From: Sulfurospirillum sp. UCH001
GTDB taxonomy: Bacteria > Campylobacterota > Campylobacteria > Campylobacterales > Sulfurospirillaceae
Length of the DNA stretch: 64,000 nucleotides
Direction: 5' to 3'
NCBI RefSeq assembly: GCF_001548035.1
Contig: NZ_AP014723.1
Location: forward strand, 682,001 to 746,000
The position numbers and the translations under genes are program-made. Shown piece by piece: positions 17,788 through 28,125 of the stretch (position 1 is its first letter; each line of letters begins with the position of its first letter). The notes under the pieces are model-generated. The model had not been told where the DNA came from. It saw only the letters and a list, made by a program, of their open reading frames with translations, and did not search any database.

Positions 17788-19644
17788 ATGTTTACGAATC
17801 TCTCCATTAAAGCTCGCAATATTATCTTAGCATGTGTCGTGATTCTAGGATTGACAGCTATTCATAGCACTGCAAAATTTTTCAATGATAAAGAGAAAGA
17901 ACTGCTTCATCTTAGAGTGGATATTATGACATTAAAAGAAGATATCTTGAACTTGCGTAAGCATGAAAAAGATTTTTTAATGCGTAATGATCTAAAGTAT
18001 GAAAAAGCGCTTCTCGAGTCTGCTTCAAAACTCTCTGCAAAACTTGGAACTATCGCTAAAACAGCCGATACTCTTGGTATTCAATCAACAGAGATAATTC
18101 GCTTACAAGAAGTCATTACCACGTATACGACCGTTTTCAATGAAGTAGTTGCCCAAAAAAAGAAGTTAGGACTAAGCCCGGAAGAGGGCTTAGAAGGAGC
18201 AATGCGTAAAGCCATTCATGAAGCGGAAAGTGGATTTAAAGAGCTCAAAGATTATAAGATGCAAACGCTTATGTTGACGCTTCGTCGCCATGAAAAGGAC
18301 TTTATGCTCCGTTTTGCACCCAAGTACAGTGAAGAACACAGCGCGACGTATAAAAAAACGCTTGAGTATGTGCAAAGCCATGAGGAACTTGCCTTTTCAG
18401 TAAAGCTATTAGAGGCATATCGACAGAGTTTTGTCGAATTTGTCAAGGCATATGAAGTCTTAGGCTTGGATGAAAAGAGTGGGCTAAATGGAAAATTACG
18501 TGATACGGTGCATCAAACGGAATCTTTAGTGGAATCCTCTGTTAAAACGATCGATCAAGAGATAGCCTCAACCCTCCAGCGAACAACCGTAGTGTATGTT
18601 ATCGTAGGTGGTATGGTTGTTGGCATAGTTGTCTCTTTGATTTTCCTCATTATTCGCAGTGTTCTTGTTCCCTTACGTGCATTAACAAAAGCGATTGTTT
18701 CAAACGAACGGGATTTGACGCTTCGTTACAGTACCCCTTATAATGACGAACTTAAAGAGATTGCCGATGCACTCAATGCCTTTATGGAGAGACTACGACA
18801 GATTGTTGTAGGCGCCATTCATGCGAGTGATGAAAATGCTGCTGTCTCACATGAACTCTCCACAACATCCAATAACATTGGCAAGCGTGCAGAAGAAGAG
18901 AGCCACATTGTAGCGCGTACAACTCAAACAGGAAATCAAGCACGCGATAAGATTGATGATTCTGTTGATAATTCAAAAAAAGCTCAAACAGAAATCGCAC
19001 AAACCAATGAAGCCCTAACACAAGCCAATGAGATTTTTGGTGTTTTGATTGAAAAGATTGAGCAAACCAGTAGTGTTGAAAATGAACTACAACACAAAAT
19101 GATTACGCTCTCACAAGATGCAGAAAAGGTGAAAGATATATTGAGTGTGATTAGCGATATAGCAGATCAAACGAACTTATTGGCACTTAATGCCGCTATT
19201 GAAGCAGCACGTGCAGGAGAGCATGGGCGTGGGTTTGCGGTTGTGGCTGATGAGGTCAGAAAACTGGCTGAACGCACTCAAAAAAGTTTGATAGAAATTC
19301 ATGCAACAGTAGGTGTGATCGTTCAGGCGATTGTTAATTCTGCTGATCAGATGGAAAAAAATACAAAGCTGTTTGGTGGGCTTGTTGAACAATCAACAGT
19401 GGTATCGCATAAAATAGAAACATCTGTTACTCTTATGAAAAATGCTATTGATGTGGTTGCTTTGGCAACGCATACCTCAGAAGAGACAGGCAGTGAGATC
19501 AAAAATATTGTTGATGAGATCAATGAGATCAATCACATTACCTCAAGCAATGCAAGGGATATTGAAGAGATTGCTTCGGCTGCGGAGCATCTACACAGCG
19601 TTACGCAAAAGTTGAATGACCAATTGCATTACTTTAAAGTTTAA
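17788..19644 (+). CDS. Methyl-accepting chemotaxis protein with helical bimodular (HBM-like) sensor
   Basis: Transmembrane chemoreceptor of 618 residues. TM1 lies at about 10-30 and TM2 at about 273-298. The periplasmic region between them is all-helical, with two similar modules marked by [11 protein letters not shown] and [12 protein letters not shown]. This matches the HBM sensor type (McpS-like), which in Pseudomonas binds organic acids; the ligand here is unknown. HAMP follows TM2 (about 295-345). The signalling hairpin carries the invariant [16 protein letters not shown] tip. About 135 residues follow the tip, a full-length cytoplasmic arm. There is no C-terminal CheR-binding pentapeptide. 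Confidence 0.93.
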   Translation: MFTNLSIKARNIILACVVILGLTAIHSTAKFFNDKEKELLHLRVDIMTLKEDILNLRKHEKDFLMRNDLKYEKALLESASKLSAKLGTIAKTADTLGIQSTEIIRLQEVITTYTTVFNEVVAQKKKLGLSPEEGLEGAMRKAIHEAESGFKELKDYKMQTLMLTLRRHEKDFMLRFAPKYSEEHSATYKKTLEYVQSHEELAFSVKLLEAYRQSFVEFVKAYEVLGLDEKSGLNGKLRDTVHQTESLVESSVKTIDQEIASTLQRTTVVYVIVGGMVVGIVVSLIFLIIRSVLVPLRALTKAIVSNERDLTLRYSTPYNDELKEIADALNAFMERLRQIVVGAIHASDENAAVSHELSTTSNNIGKRAEEESHIVARTTQTGNQARDKIDDSVDNSKKAQTEIAQTNEALTQANEIFGVLIEKIEQTSSVENELQHKMITLSQDAEKVKDILSVISDIADQTNLLALNAAIEAARAGEHGRGFAVVADEVRKLAERTQKSLIEIHATVGVIVQAIVNSADQMEKNTKLFGGLVEQSTVVSHKIETSVTLMKNAIDVVALATHTSEETGSEIKNIVDEINEINHITSSNARDIEEIASAAEHLHSVTQKLNDQLHYFKV

Positions 19645-19659
19645 TACAAGGAGTTTACT

Positions 19660-20205
19660 ATGAAAAAAGTTATCGTTCCTCTAGCACAAGGTTTTGAAGA
19701 GATTGAGGCATTAACGATTGTAGATATCTTAAGACGTGCCAATGTGGATGTAACCATGGCAGCATTAGAATCATTGCACGTTAAAGGCGCACACGGTATT
19801 GTGGTTGTTGCCGATGTACTTTTAAAAGAGATAAATGTAAACAACTTTGATATGATAGCCCTTCCAGGAGGACTTCCTGGTGCGACCAATCTTGCAACTG
19901 ATCCCACAACGCAAACATTGCTAAAAGAATTTGATGCCAAAGGCAAAATGATAGCTGCTATTTGTGCTGCTCCTTATGCTCTAAAAACAGCAGGTGTCCT
20001 TAAAAAAAGCTACACATGTTATCCTGGATTTCAAGCAAAAATTGCGCAAGAAGGGTATAACGCCAACGATAAAGTCATTCGAGATGGTAACGTCACAACT
20101 TCGCAAGGTCCAAGCACAGCGATGCTCTTTGCACTCTCTTTAGTTGAGCAGTTGTGTTCAAAAGAGGTTGCCCAATCCTTATCGCATGATCTACTCCTCT
20201 CTTAG
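19660..20205 (+). CDS. DJ-1/PfpI family protein
   Basis: A 181-residue cytoplasmic DJ-1/ThiJ family protein. The nucleophile elbow IAAICAAPYAL places the reactive cysteine at 102, and the supporting glutamate lies in GFEEIE (13-14). Bacterial members act as glyoxalases, deglycases or chaperones; the activity here is inferred only. A clear AAGGAG site precedes the ATG, 15 bases after the upstream chemoreceptor, so it may be co-transcribed. A strong terminator follows. Confidence 0.92.
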   Translation: MKKVIVPLAQGFEEIEALTIVDILRRANVDVTMAALESLHVKGAHGIVVVADVLLKEINVNNFDMIALPGGLPGATNLATDPTTQTLLKEFDAKGKMIAAICAAPYALKTAGVLKKSYTCYPGFQAKIAQEGYNANDKVIRDGNVTTSQGPSTAMLFALSLVEQLCSKEVAQSLSHDLLLS

Positions 20206-20213
20206 TCATAGTT

Positions 20214-20243
20214 AGCTGTAAAGATGTAGTATTCTTTACAGCT
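20214..20243 (+). terminator. Terminator after the DJ-1 gene
   Basis: Perfect 11-bp stem AGCTGTAAAGA / TCTTTACAGCT followed by TTTTT, a classical intrinsic terminator. Confidence 0.88.
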
Positions 20244-20314
20244 TTTTTGATAGATTTTTATACAGATTTATCCCCATTTTTTGTTCTCATTAACATTTCA
20301 TTACTTTGTCGGAG

Positions 20315-20320
20315 TATAAT
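20315..20320 (+). promoter_or_regulatory. Probable -10 box for the second chemoreceptor
   Basis: TATAAT 34 bases before the ATG, in the gap after the DJ-1 terminator. Confidence 0.6.
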
Positions 20321-20353
20321 TTCACGTATTTTTTAATAAGGCAAGGATCTTAA

Positions 20354-21967
20354 ATGGCGTTTAGAACAATTAAGAGCAAATTGATTTTGCTTTTAACGAT
20401 TGTGGGTGTAAGTTTTATTCTTTTGGGATATTTAATAACAAAAACAAGTAATGAAGCACAAGATGCAGCAAGAAAAATTTGGTTAACGGGGCAGATTCAG
20501 TATGAGTTAGCGGTGTGTGGTATGGAAGTACGTGGGTATCATCTTCTTGCAAAACCAGAATCCGTTGAGCAGTATCAAAGTGCCTATAAGCGACTTTTAT
20601 CGCATATGGAAACGTTGAAAAAGATTGTGGATAAACCTGAAAACAGAGTCAAAATTACAGAGCTAGAGCAAAAAATTGAACAATGGCATAACTTAAATCA
20701 ACCACGAATCGATATTATTGGGCAATACAAACACGCTGTCCATGCTACTAATTTTCAAATAGAACATCCTGAAGCTTATGCACAACTCAATACACTGATA
20801 GCGCAAAGTGCTACTTCATACGAAGTGATTTTTGAACAAGTAAAAGCATTGGAAGAACGTTTTAAAGAGGGCAATTTAGGAAAGATTGTCTCCAATGAAC
20901 GTATTTCCCAATTTGTTTTAGTTGTTGTAGCTCTTTTGGTACTCGCACTTGCATTTATAGTCATGCGTTCTATTCGAAACTCAGTTAAAAAAGCGAAAGA
21001 AGGTTGTATTACTATGCGCCAAACAAAAGCGTTGAATCGTCGTATTGAAACAGAGAGTCATGATGAAATCAATGAAGCGATGGAAGCGGTTAATCTTCTC
21101 TTGCGTGATCTATCGTTAGCGATTAATGAAGCAAAAGATAATGCTTTAGAAAATGCTTCTGTGGCAGAAGAACTTTCTCAAAGTAGCTTGCAAATTGGGA
21201 AGCGTGCTGAAAATGAGTCTAAAGTGGTTTTCCAAACCACTCAAGAGACGAAAAGTGTTTTGGGACATATTAAAGAATCTGTACAAAAAACAACTGATGT
21301 ACGTCATGTAACCCTAGAGGCACAACAAGGGCTTGGCTTAGCACAAGAGACACTAACAACAACGCTAGAACACCTCAATCAAACTGCCTCAAATGAAGCA
21401 CAAATCAATTCACAATTAATGCATCTAGCCAACGAAGCAGGACAAGTAAGAGAAGTCTTAAATGTGATTGGTGATATAGCGGATCAAACCAATTTGTTAG
21501 CACTCAATGCCGCCATTGAAGCAGCAAGGGCTGGAGAGCATGGACGTGGTTTTGCGGTTGTAGCCGATGAGGTGAGAAAACTTGCAGAGCGAACACAAAA
21601 AAGCTTGGTCGAAACGAATGCTACGATTAATGTTATCGTTCAATCTATCACCGATATTAGTGGTCAAATGAATGAAAATGCAAGCCGTATTTTAGGCGTT
21701 TGTGAGCTTTCCAATACTGTGGCTGAGCATACCCATATGGCAGTAAATCTTCTCAATCAAAGTGTGGTAGCCATCGAAGATGTGGCAAAAGACGCCCAAG
21801 ACAATCAAGAGCAGTTAGATACCACAGTGCTGGGTAGAATAGAATCTATCAATGGATTTACAAGTTCTAATGCGAGAAGTGTTGAAGAGATTGCATCAGC
21901 TGCAAATCACCTCTTTAAACTCTCTGAGGGACTCAGCTCGACACTTTCTCAGTTTAAAACCGCGTAA
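20354..21967 (+). CDS. Methyl-accepting chemotaxis protein (four-helix-type sensor)
   Basis: Chemoreceptor of 537 residues. TM1 at about 9-27, helical periplasmic domain at about 30-183, TM2 at about 185-205, HAMP-like segment at about 205-255, then the signalling hairpin with the same [16 protein letters not shown] tip as the HBM receptor. The sensor looks like a four-helix bundle, but I cannot assign a ligand. The C-terminal halves of this receptor and the HBM receptor are closely alike, which suggests the same chemoreceptor class and shared arrays. Confidence 0.92.
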   Translation: MAFRTIKSKLILLLTIVGVSFILLGYLITKTSNEAQDAARKIWLTGQIQYELAVCGMEVRGYHLLAKPESVEQYQSAYKRLLSHMETLKKIVDKPENRVKITELEQKIEQWHNLNQPRIDIIGQYKHAVHATNFQIEHPEAYAQLNTLIAQSATSYEVIFEQVKALEERFKEGNLGKIVSNERISQFVLVVVALLVLALAFIVMRSIRNSVKKAKEGCITMRQTKALNRRIETESHDEINEAMEAVNLLLRDLSLAINEAKDNALENASVAEELSQSSLQIGKRAENESKVVFQTTQETKSVLGHIKESVQKTTDVRHVTLEAQQGLGLAQETLTTTLEHLNQTASNEAQINSQLMHLANEAGQVREVLNVIGDIADQTNLLALNAAIEAARAGEHGRGFAVVADEVRKLAERTQKSLVETNATINVIVQSITDISGQMNENASRILGVCELSNTVAEHTHMAVNLLNQSVVAIEDVAKDAQDNQEQLDTTVLGRIESINGFTSSNARSVEEIASAANHLFKLSEGLSSTLSQFKTA

Positions 21968-21976
21968 ATATTGTGG

Positions 21977-22004
21977 GTAAAGAGTGCATTTATGCGCTCT
22001 TTAC
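21977..22004. terminator. Shared terminator between the second chemoreceptor and the MutS7 gene
   Basis: 12-bp stem GTAAAGAGTGCA / TGCGCTCTTTAC with one G-T pair and a TTTA loop, between convergent genes. It includes the MutS stop codon. Confidence 0.75.
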
Positions 22005-24949
22005 TTCTCCTCATAGTGAAGTTTTAATCCTTCGCTGCTCATGACAAAGCCATTAATCGTAATTTTACCTTCATGCACCATTTTGTGGTGTTTTGCACAA
22101 AGCGGTATGAGGTTGTAGCGGTGGTTTTGATGAAAGTGCTCGATGTTTCCGTTAGCATCAGCATTCTCTTGCGCTTTGATGTGATGTACCTCTTCCACAT
22201 ACTCATCACAAAGAGCGCATTTGGAAAGGTAAAGGTTTTTGTTGTATTTACTGCGTTTTTTCTGTTTGAGGAGTTCCACTTCGCCCAGTTCACCTGCAAG
22301 ACTTCGCCTAATGTCATAAGCGGTTTTAATGAACTCTTTATCCATATGCAAAGACTTTGCAAACTCTAAACCATAGAGCGAACTACCACTGCCAAGCTCT
22401 AACTTTCGATTGTAGAGGAGCTTGTCATTCTCTTCATCGTAACTCACTCCTAAATGCAGATAGATGACCTTTTTAAGCTCACTAATGAGTGGAAGGTGAC
22501 TGAGCTGATGCAGATGGGTCGCAAAGACAAAAAATGAGCCTAAGCTATGCATTTTGGTAATGGCACTTGCAACAATGGCAAGGGCAGATTCGGTTTCAGT
22601 ACCATGACTGATCTCATCTCCCAAAACAAGTGAAAATGCCGTAGCACGGTTAAAGATGTTTTTGAGCTCCAACATCTCTACGGTGAATGTTGAAAGCCCT
22701 TTGTAAAGGTTGTCATGGCTGATAATACGTGTAAAGATTTTATCGAACAGGTTAAAACGCATACTGGCACACGGTACAAAAAAGCCTGCTTGTGCCATAA
22801 TGACGGCAATGCCCAAACTTTTCATTAAGGACGATTTACCACTGGAGTTAATGCCATAAAGCAGTATTCCTTGTACATCATTGGCACTGCATGCTTCGAG
22901 TGTCACATGGTCGTGTGTAATGTCTGCTGAGCAATGTCCTAAGAAGAGATCGTTAGGAATGTAGATGCCATTTTCTTCGCGTGATTCGATGAGTGGATGG
23001 CGAAGCCCAATCGCTTCGATAAAGCGTTTTTCTTCTTGCATCGGTAGAAGCTCTGGTCTGGTGTAGTTATACAGTACCGCGCATTTTGCATTGCTCAGCG
23101 CAACATCGAGTGTCCCTACAAATGAGATGAGATGCTCCAATGTCAGGGCATAATGCGTTTCAATTTTTTCCAGTATCTCATCATAACGCTGTTTCACTAA
23201 AGCGATCATTTGAAGATTACTCAGTACAATCTCTTGGGAAATCTCTTCGATGAGTGTTGCTGAAATCTTGACACTGTTTTTGAGATGCCTAAAGGTAAAG
23301 TCTTTAAAAAAGTAGTGTTGATCACCTATGGTAATGAAGCTTTGCATGAGCTTCTCTTCAATCAGCGCAAAACGATTTTTACTGATGGAAATATAATGTC
23401 CTTCGCTTTCCAGCCATTCGATACTAATGGTTGTTCGATTGTTTTCCTCAAAGAAACTTTCAATACTTCGTGCAATATGCTCTAATGCGCTAAAACGCTC
23501 AGCTTTGCTTTGCTCAATCTTATCAATTTGAGGGAATACGCCTTTTAAAAAGAGGTTCTCATTGATCTGATCTTTACGAAACTTCGCGCAGACATCAAGC
23601 ACAAACGTGCTTTTTAACATCTCTAACAGCGCTTCACTCTCATCAAAAAGGTTTTTAGGTGTAGGAACTTTCTTAAGCTCAGCTTCTTTTAGAATGCCCA
23701 AAATAGCTTCAAGGGAGGTACTGAGATAATCAAGCTCTAAAGGGTGCAATTTTTTAAGAGCAATGCGCCTTAAAATGCGCTCTAAGTCATAGACCTGTTT
23801 GAGGGCTATCTCAAATTTTTTATAGTCATGAATGAGTTGTGTACTGAGATCAAAGCGCTCATTCAGTGTTTTAATGTCACAAATCGGGTTGAGCAAACGC
23901 TCTTTTAAAAGACGTTTTCCAATGGCAGTAGAGGTTTGATCGATCAGGTTTAAAAGCGTCATCTCTGAAGGGTTTTTAGAGATGATGTCCAACTGTTCAA
24001 GGGCGTTGTTGCCGATGTAGAGATAACGGCTATTTCCTAGTAAAATAGGGCGGCTCATCTTTTCGATAATGTTGGCATCATGCTCAATGATAAAATCACA
24101 CAAAATCGCTAAAGATTCACTGGCATAAGGGTAACGCTCAATGTCAAGGTACTCGATAGGCGAGAGCAGGGAGCGAATCGCATAGATACGTCCGAAAAGC
24201 TCATTTTGGTAGGCGACTTTAAGACGCTCTTTGTTGATACTATGTGCCACACTTGGAGTGATTTCAAGGTAATTTTGCACCCACTCTTTATCGATACTTT
24301 CGGTATTAAATGTTAAGACAATTTCACTGGTTTTATAGGTTTGCAAGAGGTTGAAAATCTCATCTAAGGCATAGGTTTTATCTTCTCTGGTACCATGTAC
24401 TTCATTGATGATGGTTTTGCCAGTTGTTACATCAATGGCACTGTAACCGACTGAATAGATAGAATGATTGCAATCCACTAAAAGTGAAACAAGGTAGTTT
24501 TCACTGGACTCGATGAGGTAGTCAAAGTTCGTACCTGGGCTTATGATGTTGGAGATATAACGTTTCACATGAGGTGGTTCACCTTTTTGGCGTACTAAAA
24601 CGATGGTGTATTTTTTAGTCTGTACCAAACGGCTTAAGTAGCGATCGAGTGAAACTGCGGGTATGCCTGCTAAAAGTGGATTTTGTAAAGAATTTTCTAA
24701 AATGGATTTATTTTTACGTGTGAGTTGAATGTTTAAAAGTTCTGAAACCTCTTTGGCTTTTCCAATTTGATGGGTTTCATTGTTGACTTCATACGTTTCA
24801 AAAAAAGAGCCGATCTCCATAAAAACAATGGTATTTTTGCCATATTTTTCTTCAAAAAAGAGTTGCAGGTCGAAGTAAATTTCGGTCAGTAATCTCTCTT
24901 TTGAACAGAGCATTTGTGCAATATTTTCAAGCATTCGTTTCGTATCCAC
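22001..24949 (-). CDS. MutS7-type MutS homolog with fused C-terminal HNH nuclease domain
   Basis: A 982-residue MutS-family protein. The mismatch-recognition domain keeps the Phe-x-Glu pair (GSFFETY, Phe49 and Glu51). Core and clamp domains follow. The ATPase has Walker [10 protein letters not shown] (near residue 698) and Walker [12 protein letters not shown]. The last 72 residues form an HNH domain: Cys911/Cys914, His922/His923, Asn946, Cys951 and His954/His955. This architecture matches the MutS7 group known from Epsilonproteobacteria, octocoral mitochondria and giant viruses. Mismatch binding and strand cutting may thus sit on one chain. No mutL lies nearby. Confidence 0.9.
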   Translation of the reverse strand: MDTKRMLENIAQMLCSKERLLTEIYFDLQLFFEEKYGKNTIVFMEIGSFFETYEVNNETHQIGKAKEVSELLNIQLTRKNKSILENSLQNPLLAGIPAVSLDRYLSRLVQTKKYTIVLVRQKGEPPHVKRYISNIISPGTNFDYLIESSENYLVSLLVDCNHSIYSVGYSAIDVTTGKTIINEVHGTREDKTYALDEIFNLLQTYKTSEIVLTFNTESIDKEWVQNYLEITPSVAHSINKERLKVAYQNELFGRIYAIRSLLSPIEYLDIERYPYASESLAILCDFIIEHDANIIEKMSRPILLGNSRYLYIGNNALEQLDIISKNPSEMTLLNLIDQTSTAIGKRLLKERLLNPICDIKTLNERFDLSTQLIHDYKKFEIALKQVYDLERILRRIALKKLHPLELDYLSTSLEAILGILKEAELKKVPTPKNLFDESEALLEMLKSTFVLDVCAKFRKDQINENLFLKGVFPQIDKIEQSKAERFSALEHIARSIESFFEENNRTTISIEWLESEGHYISISKNRFALIEEKLMQSFITIGDQHYFFKDFTFRHLKNSVKISATLIEEISQEIVLSNLQMIALVKQRYDEILEKIETHYALTLEHLISFVGTLDVALSNAKCAVLYNYTRPELLPMQEEKRFIEAIGLRHPLIESREENGIYIPNDLFLGHCSADITHDHVTLEACSANDVQGILLYGINSSGKSSLMKSLGIAVIMAQAGFFVPCASMRFNLFDKIFTRIISHDNLYKGLSTFTVEMLELKNIFNRATAFSLVLGDEISHGTETESALAIVASAITKMHSLGSFFVFATHLHQLSHLPLISELKKVIYLHLGVSYDEENDKLLYNRKLELGSGSSLYGLEFAKSLHMDKEFIKTAYDIRRSLAGELGEVELLKQKKRSKYNKNLYLSKCALCDEYVEEVHHIKAQENADANGNIEHFHQNHRYNLIPLCAKHHKMVHEGKITINGFVMSSEGLKLHYEEK

Positions 24950-25029
24950 TTCTGTAAATTAAGTAGATTATAGCGCACGAAAGCATAAAGTTTGGTTTGA
25001 GCTAAAGCAGTTGTTTGGGTGATTTAAGG

Positions 25030-25035
25030 TACAAT
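25030..25035 (+). promoter_or_regulatory. Possible -10 box for the DUF2721 gene
   Basis: TACAAT 38 bases before the proposed start, in the 123-base divergent gap with the MutS7 gene. Confidence 0.45.
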
Positions 25036-25072
25036 AGATCATCACACGATAAGAAAAATGTTAAGGATTACT

Positions 25073-25477
25073 ATGGAGATTGAGATTTCAACACCCGCAC
25101 TTTTATTTCCTGCTGTTTCATTGCTTTTACTTGCCTATACCAACCGATTTTTGGCTGTAGCGCAACTGATTAGAATGTTGCACCGTCAGTCAATGGAAAG
25201 AGATAATTGCGAAGAGTACAAACAAATCAATAATCTCAAACATCGTTTAGAGCTCACCAAATGGATGCAATTTTTTGGCGTGCTTGCCATTCTTTTATGT
25301 ACCCTTTCCATGTTTGAACTTTTCTTAGGGCTCTTTGGCATTGGCAAACAGATTTTTGGGCTTAGTTTAATCGCGATGTGTATCTCCCTTTTCATCTCAC
25401 TATGGGAAGTGATGATCTCTACACGTGCCCTTAATATGGAGCTTAGTGATATGCATGATAAATGCAAAATAAAATAA
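25073..25477 (+). CDS. DUF2721-like small membrane protein
   Basis: A 134-residue inner-membrane protein. Hydrophobic segments lie at about residues 7-27, 67-90 and 95-115, with a charged stretch at about 35-60 between the first and second. The pattern resembles DUF2721, whose function is unknown. The start at ATG 25073 has AAGGA 5 bases upstream; an earlier ATG at 25058 lacks a ribosome site. It lies 15 bases before the CvfB-like gene and is probably co-transcribed with it and with the flavoprotein gene. Confidence 0.8.
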   Translation: MEIEISTPALLFPAVSLLLLAYTNRFLAVAQLIRMLHRQSMERDNCEEYKQINNLKHRLELTKWMQFFGVLAILLCTLSMFELFLGLFGIGKQIFGLSLIAMCISLFISLWEVMISTRALNMELSDMHDKCKIK

Positions 25478-25492
25478 ATTTAAAGAAAAATA

Positions 25493-26332
25493 ATGAATAA
25501 ATACCTTTTAGTAGGCGAAAAAAATCGCCTTAAAATCAATCGCTATACCGATAATGGCGTTTATCTGATCTGTGAAGATAAAGATGAAGTTTTACTTCCT
25601 AACCAGTACGTCAGTTATGCGATGAAAGAGGGCGATGAAATTGATGCGTTTGTCTATTTTGACTCGGAAGATCGCATCGTCGCAAGTACCGTTTTTCCTA
25701 AAGCGATGCTCGATGAATTTGGCTGTTTTGAAGTGGTCGATGTGACTCCTTTTGGAGCATTTGTGGATTGGGGCTTACCTAAAGACTTACTGGTTCCTAA
25801 AGCGCTTCAAAAGTTTCCATTTCATGTTGGCATGAAAGTCATCGTGCGTGTCTGTTTGGATGATGAGACAGGACGCATTGTGGGCAGTCAAAAGTACAAT
25901 GAATTTTTGAGCAAAGATTTTAAAAACCTCAAAGTGAACCAAGAGGTAAAACTTTTGGTGCGCGAGAGAACGCCTCTTGGTTTTAAAGTTATCGTTAACA
26001 ACCTATACGATGGGCTTATCTTCCACAATGAAATTTTTGAAAACATTGAAGTAGGGGATGAAAAAATAGGTTACATCAAGACGCTTAGAAAAGATGGCAA
26101 ACTTGACATCATTTTACAACCTATTGGCGATAAAAGCGATGAAGTAGCGGTTTCTAAAATCGTAGAGATTTTAAGCCTTACGGGTGGTAGATGCGAGATG
26201 AACTATAAAAGCACACCTGAACTTATCTCAGAGCGTTTTGGGCTTAGTCGAAAAGCCTATAAAAGGGCTCTTACGAAACTTATTGATGCCAAAAAACTTG
26301 AAGTGAATGACGAAGGCATGCGTCTTTTATGA
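25493..26332 (+). CDS. CvfB-like S1 RNA-binding protein
   Basis: A 279-residue cytoplasmic protein with S1-like beta-barrels. One clear repeat lies at about residues 75-130 (DVTPFGAFVDWGLPKDLLVP) and another at about 145-205. A winged-helix C-terminus follows (about 215-279, SERFGLSRKAYKRALTKLI). This domain order is that of CvfB/YitL proteins, which bind RNA and affect virulence-gene expression in Firmicutes. Its role here is unknown. It overlaps the next gene by ATGA, indicating coupling. Confidence 0.88.
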   Translation: MNKYLLVGEKNRLKINRYTDNGVYLICEDKDEVLLPNQYVSYAMKEGDEIDAFVYFDSEDRIVASTVFPKAMLDEFGCFEVVDVTPFGAFVDWGLPKDLLVPKALQKFPFHVGMKVIVRVCLDDETGRIVGSQKYNEFLSKDFKNLKVNQEVKLLVRERTPLGFKVIVNNLYDGLIFHNEIFENIEVGDEKIGYIKTLRKDGKLDIILQPIGDKSDEVAVSKIVEILSLTGGRCEMNYKSTPELISERFGLSRKAYKRALTKLIDAKKLEVNDEGMRLL

Positions 26333-27543
26333 ATCGTGTTGCTATCATTGGAGCGGGGGCTTCTGGACTTGTTTGTGCCATTGAAGCAGCGCGTAAAGCC
26401 CATCAAGTCACCGTTTTTGAGAAAAACAGTAAAGTAGGACGCAAAATCCTTGCAACGGGCAATGGCAGATGCAATATCTCCAATGAAAACATTACGCTCT
26501 CTCGTTACCATGGTGAAGCACCTCATGCTGCCAAAGAAGCACTAAGACGTTTTGATACCTCTACATGTAAAGCCTATTTTAGAGCATTGGGACTTGAGAT
26601 GCGTGAAGGTGAAGAAGGTAGACTCTACCCGATGAGCCATCAAGCCTCTTCAGTGGTTGATATGCTGTTGCATGAAGCACGCTCACTTGGGGTTCATTTT
26701 TGCCTTGAATGTGAAGTCACTGAAATTAAAAAAGATGGTGCAGCGTTCGTTGTTCATACCAAAGAGCAAAAGCAGACGTTTGATGCCTGCGTTATCGCCA
26801 CTGGAAGCGTTGCGATGCCTCCCCTTGGAAGCAGTGGTAGTGGCTATAGTTTTGCTAAAGCATTAGGTCATAATGTGATAGAGCCATACCCTTCTTTAGT
26901 ACAATTTATCAGCGATGAGCCTCATCTTAAAGAAGCCAGTGGTGTAAAAGTAGATGCAGGTGTTGAGCTCTACATTGACAATCAAAAGCGCCAAAGTGTG
27001 CAGGGTGATCTGCTCTTTACTGCGTATGGACTTTCTGGCTCTGCCATTTTAGATGTCAGCCGTACGGCATCGAAAGCCTTTGTAGAAGGAGAGCGTGTAC
27101 ATGTAGTATTGGATCTTTTGCCAACTTTATCCCGTGAAGCACTGACATCACTACTTCAAAAAAGAATGAGTATAGCAAAAGAGAAATCTCTCTCCTTATG
27201 GCTAGAGGGAATCATCCCTAAAAAGTTGGCACATTTTATCATTCAAAACACCAAACTAGGGCACATCAAAGAGGCATCTATGCTTGGGGCTAAAGAGATC
27301 AAAAAGATTGTTTTTGCGTTTAAAGCGCTACGTATTGACATACATGCTACTAAAGGGTTTGAGAGTGCGGAAGTGTGTGCGGGTGGTGTGGATGTGCGAG
27401 AACTCGATGCAAAAAATTTGATGTCACAAAAGATGAAAAATCTCTATTTTTGTGGGGAAGTATTAGATATTGATGGAGATTGTGGAGGCTTTAACCTCCA
27501 CTTTGCTTGGGCTTCTGGATATTTAGTAGGTCAAAGTCTTTAG
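26329..27543 (+). CDS. HI0933/BaiN-like FAD-dependent oxidoreductase
   Basis: A 404-residue flavoprotein. The FAD-binding Rossmann motif VAIIGAGASGLVCAIEAA is at the N-terminus. The family motif GRKILATGNGRCN follows at about residue 38, with a second dinucleotide motif ATGSVAMPPLGSSG near 151, and the C-terminal DGDCGGFNLHFAWASG typical of HI0933-like proteins. Some members reduce bile-acid intermediates, but most have no known substrate. It starts within the stop of the CvfB-like gene. Its stop overlaps that of convergent hemJ by four bases, with no room for a terminator. Confidence 0.9.
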   Translation: MNRVAIIGAGASGLVCAIEAARKAHQVTVFEKNSKVGRKILATGNGRCNISNENITLSRYHGEAPHAAKEALRRFDTSTCKAYFRALGLEMREGEEGRLYPMSHQASSVVDMLLHEARSLGVHFCLECEVTEIKKDGAAFVVHTKEQKQTFDACVIATGSVAMPPLGSSGSGYSFAKALGHNVIEPYPSLVQFISDEPHLKEASGVKVDAGVELYIDNQKRQSVQGDLLFTAYGLSGSAILDVSRTASKAFVEGERVHVVLDLLPTLSREALTSLLQKRMSIAKEKSLSLWLEGIIPKKLAHFIIQNTKLGHIKEASMLGAKEIKKIVFAFKALRIDIHATKGFESAEVCAGGVDVRELDAKNLMSQKMKNLYFCGEVLDIDGDCGGFNLHFAWASGYLVGQSL

Positions 27544-28064
27544 TCTCTATTACCCTTATGCGCAGGTTGTTGAAAAATCATGTAGATGATAAATGCAAAC
27601 AGCGCAACTGCAATACTTGTGAAAAGAAGTGAAAATGTTTTAACAACGACGTACGCTACGATCAAAATTGAAAGTAGGGTTGGAACTTCATTGTACGCTC
27701 TAAAAAACTTACCACTGCGTTCACATTCATCTTTTTCAAGTTGTGCTCTAAAATACTCTAAAGAAAATGAATAAGCTATCATGAGGGCAACAACGACAAG
27801 TTTAGCATAGAGCCATTCGCCACTCTCAAATAAAATAGGGTTGATGATGAGCATCGCGGTACCACTGATAAGAGTTGCCCAAAATGCTGGAAGACCTATG
27901 TACTTATAGACTTTATATTCTTGAATTTTAACGACTTCGACAAATTCACTTTTGTGAGAGTGTTCCACATGGTAAACAAAAAGACGTGGCAGATAAAAAA
28001 GCATCGCCATCCACGACATAAAAGACATAACGTGAAACGTTAAAATCCAACTATAATACTCCAT
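27540..28064 (-). CDS. hemJ: Protoporphyrinogen oxidase HemJ
   Basis: A 174-residue integral membrane protein of the HemJ/UPF0093 family, which oxidises protoporphyrinogen IX late in haem synthesis. The N-terminal family motif is clear: FHVMSFMSWMAMLFYLPRLF, which includes a conserved histidine. Four to five membrane segments are visible. The start at ATG 28064 has AGGAG 6 bases upstream; the in-frame TTG at 28079 is less likely. It is probably downstream of, and co-transcribed with, cowN. Confidence 0.88.
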   Translation of the reverse strand: MEYYSWILTFHVMSFMSWMAMLFYLPRLFVYHVEHSHKSEFVEVVKIQEYKVYKYIGLPAFWATLISGTAMLIINPILFESGEWLYAKLVVVALMIAYSFSLEYFRAQLEKDECERSGKFFRAYNEVPTLLSILIVAYVVVKTFSLLFTSIAVALFAFIIYMIFQQPAHKGNRD

Positions 28065-28125
28065 TTTTCGCTCCTGCAAAAATATGCGTGCATTATAACA
28101 AGTATAAGAGGTTTTTTAGGGATTT

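Noticed and set aside
26329-28064. Four-base 3' overlap of the flavoprotein gene and hemJ as a sign of antisense regulation
   Set aside because: Short convergent overlaps are common in compact genomes and nothing else supports a regulatory role.
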